A stretch of DNA of 24,057 nt, taken from NCBI GenBank assembly GCA_934307185.1, contig CAKRCJ010000006.1, forward strand, positions 1-24,057, read 5' to 3'. Below are positions 8,007 to 15,699 of the stretch, in pieces (the stretch's first letter is position 1; each line of letters starts with the position of its first letter). This stretch comes from an uncultured Roseburia sp. (lineage in GTDB: Bacteria > Bacillota > Clostridia > Lachnospirales > Lachnospiraceae). The notes beneath the pieces were generated by a model. It saw only the letters and a list, made by a program, of their open reading frames with translations. It was not told the DNA's origin and searched no databases. Made by a program: the position numbers and the translations under genes.

Positions 8007-9416
8007 TTAGTATGTAAGTTCCGGATATTTCTCTGTAATGCCTTTATAGAATAAATCAAGAGCCTCATCTAATGTTGCATTATCTTCAAAGTAGTTCTTC
8101 ATTGCTTTCTGGAATTCTTCGTTACATCCCTGGTCGTATGCAGAAAGATTGCTTAAATCAAGGCTATATACACCTGCGCAGTACATTTCAAGTGGGTTCT
8201 GTCCACCTAAAATCTTGCTGGAATAGCTTGTATCCTCTGCCATTTCTTCCATTACTATCTGATTGTTTACAAAATCATCATCCGCTACAACAATTTCTTT
8301 CATAACCTCTTCATCTGTTGTCATTGTAAGCATAATGTCTCTGATTGTTGCTACGTTATCTGTACCTGTTGCTGCTGCAATCCATGTACCACCCCAGAAA
8401 AATCCCTGTGGGCCTTCAGCTGCTCCCCAGCCGCCTTCGTATCCGATAGAACCTTCTGTATCAGCTGCCATAGAGAAGTTTACTAACCATGCAGGTCCAA
8501 AGTAACAAAATACTTTACCTTCCGGGAAGAAACCTTTTCTCCAGTCATCACTCCACATATCATGAACACCTGTCTCTCCAGCATCCACCATTTTCTTGGA
8601 GTCTTCTACCCATTTCATAATATTGTCATCAATGTTGACTTTTCCATCTTCTACCCATTTAGAAGTAACATTGTTGGAATATACACGATAGGTATCATTT
8701 GCGGAAGAAGTCATCTGATATCCGGCAGCTTTCATCTTCTCTGCTGTCGCATTAAATGTATCCCAGTCAGAAACATATTTCTGCACTTCAGCAGGATCAT
8801 CTGTTCCTAATACTTCTTTTGCTGCTTCACGATTGTAGAATAATACACCAGGACAGCCCTGCCATGAAACACCTTTTAATACGCCGTCAGAATCTGTTAC
8901 GATATCCTTTGTGTACTGATACTGTTCTTTTAAATCATCCGCTGTAATTCCAAGGTCGTTAAGTGCCATTGTATAATCTGTATCAACATATTTTAATGCA
9001 TAATCTGCTTCTAATAAAAATAAATCAATTTTATCATCTGCCGATGCAGAATCCTGTTCTAAAAGCGTCGCATCCAGGTTATTCTGATATGCACTATCAT
9101 CACTCGGCGTAATATTCCATTTTACTGTGATATCACCAATCTTACCTGTTGTAGCATCTACTTCTTCATATTTACTATAGTGAGCTTTTAAACGTCTCTG
9201 GAATTCATCATTCCAACAGTAAATATTTAATACCTTTCCTTCGTCTGCTGCAACTGTTTCATCTGCTGTACCAGCTTCCTCTGTTGCGGCTACTCCATTA
9301 TCCGCTGTTTCCTTTGCTGCATCATCCCCCGTTGAAGCTGCATCGCTTCCGCATCCTGCAAGCATGGATGCTGTCATTGCTGTAGCAAGTAATGCTGATA
9401 ACAATTTCTTTTTCAT
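8007..9416 (-). CDS. Sugar ABC transporter substrate-binding lipoprotein
   Basis: 469 residues from the ATG at 9416, chosen because GGGAGG sits about 8 bases upstream and the protein then begins with a normal lipoprotein signal (MKKKLLSALLATAMTASMLAGC, Cys22). An upstream ATG at 9446 would add ten charged residues. A Thr/Ala/Glu-rich linker (about 25-60) precedes the family-1 extracellular solute-binding fold (VLNIYCWNDEFQRR, later GCPGVLFYNREAAKEVLG, FPEGKVFCYFGPAW, FWGGTWIAAATG). It captures a sugar outside the membrane and delivers it to the two permeases. First gene of its operon, divergent from an AraC gene, with a shared operator-like sequence between them. Ligand inferred as a beta-gluco-oligosaccharide from the GH94 and GH16 neighbours. 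Confidence 0.92.
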   Translation of the reverse strand: MKKKLLSALLATAMTASMLAGCGSDAASTGDDAAKETADNGVAATEEAGTADETVAADEGKVLNIYCWNDEFQRRLKAHYSKYEEVDATTGKIGDITVKWNITPSDDSAYQNNLDATLLEQDSASADDKIDLFLLEADYALKYVDTDYTMALNDLGITADDLKEQYQYTKDIVTDSDGVLKGVSWQGCPGVLFYNREAAKEVLGTDDPAEVQKYVSDWDTFNATAEKMKAAGYQMTSSANDTYRVYSNNVTSKWVEDGKVNIDDNIMKWVEDSKKMVDAGETGVHDMWSDDWRKGFFPEGKVFCYFGPAWLVNFSMAADTEGSIGYEGGWGAAEGPQGFFWGGTWIAAATGTDNVATIRDIMLTMTTDEEVMKEIVVADDDFVNNQIVMEEMAEDTSYSSKILGGQNPLEMYCAGVYSLDLSNLSAYDQGCNEEFQKAMKNYFEDNATLDEALDLFYKGITEKYPELTY

Positions 9417-9480
9417 TTTTAGTTCCTCCCTTAATTTCTTGTTCATTTTGTAATTGTATTGTATGTTTTTTACTGCAATT

Positions 9481-9486
9481 CTTATA
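9481..9486 (-). promoter_or_regulatory. Candidate -10 box of the ABC operon
   Basis: Minus-strand TATAAG lies just downstream of the 27-bp operator-like element (9491-9517) with no good -35, the arrangement expected for a promoter needing an AraC-type activator at the -35 region. It would give a leader of about 55-60 bases. Confidence 0.4.
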
Positions 9487-9490
9487 TAAA

Positions 9491-9517
9491 ATTCATTGAC
9501 AAAATATCATATTCATG
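9491..9517 (-). promoter_or_regulatory. Operator-like element, copy 1 (ABC operon / AraC gene)
   Basis: The minus strand begins with CATGAATATGATATTT and ends GTCAATGAAT, giving two ATGAAT half-sites 20 bp apart, a spacing close to two helical turns and typical of AraC/XylS operators. It matches 23 of 27 bases upstream of the GH94 gene (15632-15658). It also covers the -35 and spacer of the AraC gene's own promoter (9496-9524), predicting autoregulation. Confidence 0.6.
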
Positions 9518-9524
9518 TTATGTT
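9496..9524 (+). promoter_or_regulatory. Sigma-A-like promoter of the AraC regulator
   Basis: Perfect TTGACA (9496-9501), 17-bp spacer, TATGTT (9519-9524) preceded by TGT (extended -10). It points to the ATG at 9586. The conserved operator-like element overlaps it. Confidence 0.65.
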
Positions 9525-9585
9525 TTGCATCATCAATATGCTATTATAAAAAAGTAATTTTTCACCTCAAAAAGGAGTTTTTATT

Positions 9586-10344
9586 ATGGATCTTTCCAGA
9601 GAATGGTATCGGAGTGAATTTGTAAATCAGGAAATGTTAGAACAACACCGTGTCATAGAAGCGGAATTTACTTTTTATGATGCAATTGCAAATGGAAATA
9701 TTGACTACATTGAAGAAAACTGTAAGAATAATACCTTTGTTAACCCTGACGGAATGGGAAAACTGTCAGAAGATAAGCTTCAGAATATCCGCTATCATTT
9801 TGTCGTCACAACCGCCATGATTACACGCTATTGCGTCCACGCAGGAATGGAACAGGAACAGGCTTACAGTCTCAGTGATTTTTATATTTTAAAAATGGAT
9901 AAATGTAAAACCATTGAACAAATCAGCAGGCTGCATGATACCATGTGCGTTGATTTATGCAACCGTATGAATGAATTGAAACGCCGGCATATTTTATCCA
10001 AACCAATTGTTCTTTGTATGGACTATATTTACAGCCATATCCATTACCGCATTACAATTAAAGAATTATCCGAATATCTGCATTTATCGGAAAGCTATTT
10101 ATCCAAGCTGTTTTTAAAAGAAATGGGGATTCCATTAAGTCATTATATTGTGGATTTAAAAATTGAAAAGTCAAAAAACCTTTTGCAATATTCCGATTAC
10201 AGCATCGTAGAAATTGCAAACTATTTTTCTTTTTCGTCCCAAAGTCATTTTATCCAGGTATTCCAGAAAAAAACCGGTATCACACCTTATAAATACCGTA
10301 TGATGCATTTCCGTTCAAACTGGGAAGAAGCATCAAAAAACTAA
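9586..10344 (+). CDS. AraC-family regulator, probable activator of the beta-glucan genes
   Basis: 252 residues. The C-terminal ~100 residues form the AraC double helix-turn-helix (ITIKELSEYLHLSESYLSKLFLKE, then SIVEIANYFSFSSQSHFIQVFQKK and TPYKYR). The N-terminal ~140 residues are all-helical (EAEFTFYDAIANGNIDYIEE, GKLSEDKLQNIRYHFVV, AYSLSDFYI), not a cupin, and resemble the sensor part of YSIRK-associated and other Firmicutes AraC proteins. AAAAGGAG precedes the start. It is divergent from the ABC operon, and an AraC-style direct repeat recurs upstream of the transporter and GH94 operons and, in part, the GH16 gene, so control of this locus is a reasonable inference. The ligand is unknown. 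Confidence 0.9.
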   Translation: MDLSREWYRSEFVNQEMLEQHRVIEAEFTFYDAIANGNIDYIEENCKNNTFVNPDGMGKLSEDKLQNIRYHFVVTTAMITRYCVHAGMEQEQAYSLSDFYILKMDKCKTIEQISRLHDTMCVDLCNRMNELKRRHILSKPIVLCMDYIYSHIHYRITIKELSEYLHLSESYLSKLFLKEMGIPLSHYIVDLKIEKSKNLLQYSDYSIVEIANYFSFSSQSHFIQVFQKKTGITPYKYRMMHFRSNWEEASKN

Positions 10345-10358
10345 GATTTCACAACGTT

Positions 10359-10396
10359 AAAAAATCGTCCGGACCATAAGATCTGAACGATTTTTT
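10359..10396. terminator. Bidirectional terminator between AraC and GH94 genes
   Basis: AAAAAATCGT (10359-10368) pairs with ACGATTTTTT (10387-10396), with a further CGGA/TCTG pairing inside. The A-run and T-run make it work for the AraC gene (plus) and for the converging GH94 operon (minus), whose stop is at 10407. Confidence 0.85.
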
Positions 10397-10406
10397 AGCT
10401 TCTTTT

Positions 10407-12821
10407 TTATGACATGATATATTCAATCTCTGTCACAGCTGTTAACATATCTTCCCTGACATATTTTCCTTCTGCCTCTACACCATTTACTATCATTTTT
10501 AAACATCCACTCTGTACATGCCCGCTGTTTTTCACAACAATATGTAAATGTTTTCCACGAAAATCTTTTTCAATTTCAAACTGTTCCCACTCTTTTGGAA
10601 CAGAAGGTTCAATACTAAGCCCGTCAAAATCAGGCCGCATGCCAAGAATACCCTCCACACAGCCTACCATTACGGTAGAAGCAGTTCCTGTCAGCCAGTG
10701 AACATGGGAACGTCCAAACTGTGGGCTTGCTTTTCCCTCTGTAAACTGCCCATAGCAATAAGGCTCTAACACACGTTTTTCTGCTATCGTATTCTGTGCT
10801 GCCGGTGAATTTTCCATAAAATAGGTAAATGCTTTATCACCATGCCCAAGCAATGCCTCTGCAAGAATCAGCCATCCCTGTGACTGTGAGAAAATACCAG
10901 CGTTTTCTTTTGTTCCTGCGTTATAAATTACGGCAAGTGCACCGTCAAACGCTTCCTTATGATATGGCGGATCCATTAAAACAGCACCAAACTGCGTATT
11001 TAATTTCTCATAAACATTATCCATGGCAAGCTTTGCCTGTTCTTTTGTTGCAAGTCCACTGATAACACTCCAGCTCTGTGGATTTAACCACATATTTGCC
11101 TCATTATCCGTTCTCTTTCCAATTGTCTGTCCTGCCTCTGTAAATCCACGGATAAAACGATCTTCATTCCAGCAGAACTCATTGATTACTTTACCCTGTG
11201 CCTGCTGTTTTTCCTCCAGATATCTTATGTATTCTGTATCCCCTTTATACTGTGCAAATTTTTCTAAAATTGTCATTGCATAATAGAACTGTAATGCAAC
11301 AAAGGTTGATTCTCCTGCTTTTCCAAGCCGTAAGCAGTCATTCCAGTCTGCATAAAGTCCAGCCGGCATTCCATGCACTCCAAGATGATTCATGGAAAAA
11401 TCAACGGCACGTTTTAAATGCTCATATACCGTTCCTTCCTCCTTGTCTGCAAATGGAATTACTTCATCTAAAAATGCCATATCTCCCGTCTCTGTAATGT
11501 ATTTATAAACGGTAGGAAACAGCCAGAGTGCATCATCTGCCCTATATTCTGGATGTCCTGTTTCATTCACATAAGAAGCGTCCTCCGGTGTATCTTCATG
11601 TCCCGGATTATGTGTAAATTTTACAAGCGGAAGACCTGCTCCATGATGCACCTGTGCCGAAAGCATGAAGCGAATTTTTTCTTTTGCCATCTCTGGTGCA
11701 AGATGAATCACACCCTGAATATCCTGTACCGTGTCACGATATCCATAGCCATTCCGAAGACCACAGTACACAAAGGATGCCGCACGCGACCATATAAATG
11801 TCATAAAACAGTTATATGCATTCCATGTGTTAATCATTGTGTCAAATTCAGGGCTTGGTGTTTTCACCTGGAAATGCTCTAATTTTGTGTGCCAGTAAGT
11901 TATTAATTCCTTTACTTCTTTTTCACATACCTCTTTCGGGTTTGCATAATGTGCACAGATTTGTTCTGCTTCGTCATTGTATTTCATTCCGAGAAGAAAT
12001 GCGATATTTTTAGTTTCACCCGGCTGCAATGTGATTTCTAAGGCAAGTGCCCCACAGCTGTTTTCATTATAGTTTAAGGAATTATCTAATTTTCCATTCA
12101 CCACACCAACCGGATTTGAATAATCATGATAGTGTCCAATAAAATTTTCTTTTGAACCACAGTAGGATGTTACCTTTTCTCCTGCTGCCCCGAAAAAACG
12201 TTCTACAACAATTTTGTTATCAACTTCTTTCCCGTCTTCCTGTCCGTCTAAATTTCCATGAATGAACTGGCGTATTCTGTTTTTTTCAAAAAGTGTTTTT
12301 GTAATAAACTGGGAATACTGTAAATTTACCTGATCCTGCTCATAATTGCTGTTATTTGTAAATTCTGCATATCCTGTAATTGTTAAATTTTTCACCTCGT
12401 CTGAATGATTTATTATATCCAAATCCCATACTTCATAAGATGCATTCAATGGCACATAATAAAGCGCTTCTGTCTGTATATTTTTATAATCTGCCCTGAT
12501 TTTTGTATAAGCAGTTCCATGATGACACTCACTCTTATACTCGTTTAAATCTTTTCCGACCGGCTGCCAGGATGCTGACCAGAAATCACTGTCCTTTTTG
12601 TCCTGAATATAAATATATCTTCCTGGGCGGTCAAAATCGTTAAATATATAACGAAGAATTCTTCCGTTTGCTCCTGATTTTGCAAAACTGTATCCGCCTG
12701 CATTATTGGAAATAATTGCACCGTATTCCGGGGAACCAAGGTAGTTTGCCCATGGTGCCGGTGTGTCCGGTCTTGTAATTACATATTCACGCTTTTTGTC
12801 ATCAAAATATCCATACTGCAT
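10407..12821 (-). CDS. GH94 phosphorylase, about 800-residue cellobiose/chitobiose phosphorylase type
   Basis: 804 residues. The N-terminus (YGYFDDKKREYVITRPDTPAPW, then NYLGSPEYGAIISNNAGGYSF) is the beta-sandwich start of cellobiose and chitobiose phosphorylases, and ADWNDCLRLG in the (alpha/alpha)6 barrel carries the catalytic Asp (Asp492 or Asp495). The enzyme is cytoplasmic and splits a beta-linked disaccharide with phosphate into glucose 1-phosphate and a second sugar. The glucose-site segment is NGYGYRDTVQDIQGV; from memory, characterised cellobiose phosphorylases have GFRDSNQD and chitobiose phosphorylase GYRDTAQD, so specificity should be left open. AAGGGAG precedes the start, 34 bp after the upstream GH94 gene. 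Cellobiose is plausible if the locus handles mixed-linkage glucan. Confidence 0.88.
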   Translation of the reverse strand: MQYGYFDDKKREYVITRPDTPAPWANYLGSPEYGAIISNNAGGYSFAKSGANGRILRYIFNDFDRPGRYIYIQDKKDSDFWSASWQPVGKDLNEYKSECHHGTAYTKIRADYKNIQTEALYYVPLNASYEVWDLDIINHSDEVKNLTITGYAEFTNNSNYEQDQVNLQYSQFITKTLFEKNRIRQFIHGNLDGQEDGKEVDNKIVVERFFGAAGEKVTSYCGSKENFIGHYHDYSNPVGVVNGKLDNSLNYNENSCGALALEITLQPGETKNIAFLLGMKYNDEAEQICAHYANPKEVCEKEVKELITYWHTKLEHFQVKTPSPEFDTMINTWNAYNCFMTFIWSRAASFVYCGLRNGYGYRDTVQDIQGVIHLAPEMAKEKIRFMLSAQVHHGAGLPLVKFTHNPGHEDTPEDASYVNETGHPEYRADDALWLFPTVYKYITETGDMAFLDEVIPFADKEEGTVYEHLKRAVDFSMNHLGVHGMPAGLYADWNDCLRLGKAGESTFVALQFYYAMTILEKFAQYKGDTEYIRYLEEKQQAQGKVINEFCWNEDRFIRGFTEAGQTIGKRTDNEANMWLNPQSWSVISGLATKEQAKLAMDNVYEKLNTQFGAVLMDPPYHKEAFDGALAVIYNAGTKENAGIFSQSQGWLILAEALLGHGDKAFTYFMENSPAAQNTIAEKRVLEPYCYGQFTEGKASPQFGRSHVHWLTGTASTVMVGCVEGILGMRPDFDGLSIEPSVPKEWEQFEIEKDFRGKHLHIVVKNSGHVQSGCLKMIVNGVEAEGKYVREDMLTAVTEIEYIMS

Positions 12822-12855
12822 GTTTTTTCTCCCTTTTTTCTTTTATTTCTGTTTC

Positions 12856-15549
12856 TTAGATCATTACATCAATCTCACAATGTCCCGTGGAAAGCTCTAT
12901 CAGTGATTTACGGGAAATTTTTGCTTTTCCGTCTTTGACTGTCACTTCTACATCCTTTACATTTACCTCATTTATTTTATATTCGCCAAAATCTTTTTTC
13001 TGTGGGTTATGGTAACGGACCGTAATTTTCTTTCCGGCAAACTCCATACATAACGCAGCATCGCCATTCTCATCAAACTGCTCTTTCACAAGCTTTGGTT
13101 CTATGATTAAATCTCCAAATTCGCCACGGACACCAAACACTTCTGTAATCATTGTAAGCATATACCAGCTCGCTGCGCCAGTCAGATAAGCGTACATTCC
13201 ACGTCCTTGTGCATTAAAATATTCCGGAATTCCCGGATAAATTTTACTTGTGGAAAAGTTAAGTGCCGTATCCGCCAATGTCTGTATTGCTTTATATCCT
13301 TCTCTTACAAATCCTCTCTGATACAGTGCATTTGCATACATGACGGTCATATGTGAGAATACCGCTCCGTTCTCTTTCTCGCCATAGGCAAACCCGAACA
13401 TTCTTCCCAAATCAAATTTTATCTCATGAAAATCGGTATTTAAGCGATAGCCTCCAACCTCCTTCTGATAAAGATATTTGTCTGTACTCCTGCAAATTGC
13501 TGCTACCTTTTCATTATCCGCAGTTTTGCTCATAACGGAAAATACCTGTCCAGTAAGCATCATCCGCACATTATCGCCAAATTTTCCTTCAACAGCCCTC
13601 CCATGATTATCATAATAGCTGTTAAACCATGCATTTCCTTCTCCATCACTTATCCATTCATTTTGTCGGATATATTCCATCATCCAGTCTGCTTTTTCCT
13701 TTAAGCTTTCTGCAAGCTCTGTAACAGAAACCTCTGTTGTCCTTCCGCTTACATTATATCTGCACTCTTTTGTATAATTAAGTAAAAGCTCCTGTTTTGC
13801 TTTGATGTCTGTATAAATTGTACGTTCTGCCAAAAGCAGTGGCTTCATCTCTTCCAAAACAGAAATTTCATTGATGCCAAGTCTGTTTTTTAACGCCAGA
13901 AGATATTCTGCAAGCTGTTTTAAATTGCCCGCATAAGCACAGGTGAATGCAACACTTTCTCCTTTTTCCTCCGCCATATCTAATGCATCATTCCAGTCAG
14001 CTCCCCTAAGTCTTATTATATTGTGTTCTCCAACCTCATAAAAGGCACATAAATTCTGTAACAATAAATGCTCTAATACACTTCCGTAATAGATTTCACC
14101 CATTTTTGTTTTCTGCTGCTTTCCATAGGCATCGTTCCAGTTCTCATCAATTCCGGTTCCTCTTTCCACCTGACGGTCTTTGAAATAAGGAACTTTTTTC
14201 ATAAGGATTTCCATATCACCGGTCTGATTAATGTAAAGCTTTGTTGTAAGAAATGGCCAGAAGCCATGGTCCATCCAGACACGGGTAATATTATTTCTGT
14301 CCGCAATGAATTCCCCCTGTTTTTCCCCGATGATTGTTGCATTGCTTCCATCCATACGGACGCCACAGTAATTATCTAATATCATCTGTCCAACACCGGA
14401 TGGATTCATGAAAAGAAGTGCCAAGCAGTCCTGCCAAAGGTCACGCCAGCCTCGTCCACCTTTTCCATAATCATGATGAGGGAGGAAAGAACAGCCATAT
14501 ATTCTTCTCAAAACCGGCTGGAAACTGACCCAGCGCATAAAATTATCAAATTCTTCCCTGCCAGTATAATATCTGACATTTACTTTTTCCTGCCAGTAAT
14601 TTTTTACTTTCTTTAAAGCAGTATCCACTTCTTCTTTCGTCCGATACTCTGCTATAATCTGTGCAATTTCATCTTCGTTATCAGTCACACCAAGAAGCAC
14701 TGTATAAGAAGCTCTTTCTTCCGGCTGTAATGTGATTTCTGTAAAACGGAAGGCTCCGGCTGCTTCTTTTCCCGCTGCCACATATCCTTCCTTCACACCT
14801 TCTTTCTTCTCACGCACTGCCTGTGGATTGGTATAACTTCCTCCTTCTCCAAGAAAAAGCTCTACGGTCGGATAAAAGCCAACCGGGTTTTCTCCTTTTC
14901 CGGAAACGCCCATTACATAATAAATCTGTTCATTTTTCTTATGTCCACGCTCATCAAAAGACATTGTCGGTTTGACACATACACCATTTTCTGTAACCGT
15001 AATATGATGAAGTAAGGATGTAACATGTCTGTGGTCCCTGATATTATCTGCACTGCGTCCATAAATTGGAATTGCTGCAACTGGTGTTATTACTTTTTCT
15101 TTTCCAGATTTATTACAGATTTCCACCTGCATAATCTCGACTGCATGTTCTGCCGGAGCAAAAGAAGTTACTTTCGCTTCCAGCCCATATTTTTCAGAGG
15201 TTCTTGTTACAGTCTGCCACATAAAGCCAGCCACAAGACTGCTTTTTTCCTGATTTCCGGTAAATTTAAAAAAATCATTTTCTGCTGACGCTCCTGTCGC
15301 GGACCAAAATCCCTCTCCTTTGATTTGACACCAAAAATTTCTTGTTGAACGGTTATTATGCAGATTTTCTGCACTTACCGGTTCCATTACAAATGTATTC
15401 TGGTCTTTTTTGGTATCTCCTCCAAAGTCCGGGGTAACTGCTCCCTTTAGCCCTGACTCATTCGCAACAGGTAAATACAGATAACTATAGTTTTCTGCAT
15501 TTTCGATTGTAAAGGTTCCATCTTTATCTAAAAAATGTATTGCTTCCAT
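12856..15549 (-). CDS. GH94 phosphorylase, about 900-residue type; probable laminaribiose phosphorylase
   Basis: 897 residues from the ATG at 15549. That start has AAAGGAG four bases upstream and begins MEAIHFLDKDGTF, where recognisable GH94 sequence starts. An in-frame ATG at 15603 with GGAGAG would add 18 basic residues, but a promoter inferred from the operator position would start the RNA within that SD. LRGADWNDALDMAEEKGES holds the catalytic Asp (518 or 521), and GGRGWRDLWQDCLALL is the sugar-site segment. Length matches the long GH94 form that includes Paenibacillus laminaribiose phosphorylase (recalled, not searched). With a laminarinase-type GH16 next door, phosphorolysis of laminaribiose to glucose 1-phosphate and glucose is the best guess. 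Cytoplasmic; cotranscribed with the 804-residue GH94. Confidence 0.85.
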   Translation of the reverse strand: MEAIHFLDKDGTFTIENAENYSYLYLPVANESGLKGAVTPDFGGDTKKDQNTFVMEPVSAENLHNNRSTRNFWCQIKGEGFWSATGASAENDFFKFTGNQEKSSLVAGFMWQTVTRTSEKYGLEAKVTSFAPAEHAVEIMQVEICNKSGKEKVITPVAAIPIYGRSADNIRDHRHVTSLLHHITVTENGVCVKPTMSFDERGHKKNEQIYYVMGVSGKGENPVGFYPTVELFLGEGGSYTNPQAVREKKEGVKEGYVAAGKEAAGAFRFTEITLQPEERASYTVLLGVTDNEDEIAQIIAEYRTKEEVDTALKKVKNYWQEKVNVRYYTGREEFDNFMRWVSFQPVLRRIYGCSFLPHHDYGKGGRGWRDLWQDCLALLFMNPSGVGQMILDNYCGVRMDGSNATIIGEKQGEFIADRNNITRVWMDHGFWPFLTTKLYINQTGDMEILMKKVPYFKDRQVERGTGIDENWNDAYGKQQKTKMGEIYYGSVLEHLLLQNLCAFYEVGEHNIIRLRGADWNDALDMAEEKGESVAFTCAYAGNLKQLAEYLLALKNRLGINEISVLEEMKPLLLAERTIYTDIKAKQELLLNYTKECRYNVSGRTTEVSVTELAESLKEKADWMMEYIRQNEWISDGEGNAWFNSYYDNHGRAVEGKFGDNVRMMLTGQVFSVMSKTADNEKVAAICRSTDKYLYQKEVGGYRLNTDFHEIKFDLGRMFGFAYGEKENGAVFSHMTVMYANALYQRGFVREGYKAIQTLADTALNFSTSKIYPGIPEYFNAQGRGMYAYLTGAASWYMLTMITEVFGVRGEFGDLIIEPKLVKEQFDENGDAALCMEFAGKKITVRYHNPQKKDFGEYKINEVNVKDVEVTVKDGKAKISRKSLIELSTGHCEIDVMI

Positions 15550-15621
15550 AGCTCTCCTTTTCTCAAATCCTTTAACTTTGATGTTTTTTACTGTTCTTAT
15601 CATAACGAAATCTCTCCATTT

Positions 15622-15686
15622 AAAAAATCAGATTCATTAACTAAATGTCATTTTCATGAACCATTCAAAAATGAATCTGATTTTTT
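15622..15686 (-). terminator. Terminator of the GH16 gene, with the GH94 operator inside
   Basis: A perfect 17-bp stem: AAAAAATCAGATTCATT (15622-15638) with AATGAATCTGATTTTTT (15670-15686), around a 31-base loop. On the minus strand it ends in six T, 13 bp after the GH16 stop. The loop and the 3' arm hold the operator-like element that precedes the GH94 operon. Confidence 0.8.
15632..15658 (-). promoter_or_regulatory. Operator-like element, copy 2 (GH94 operon)
   Basis: Minus strand begins CATGAAAATGACATTT and ends GTTAATGAAT; 23/27 identical to the element before the ABC operon (9491-9517), keeping both half-sites and the 20-bp spacing. The second half-site is also part of the 3' arm of the GH16 terminator. 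Confidence 0.6.
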
Positions 15687-15699
15687 GACCGGAGCATAT

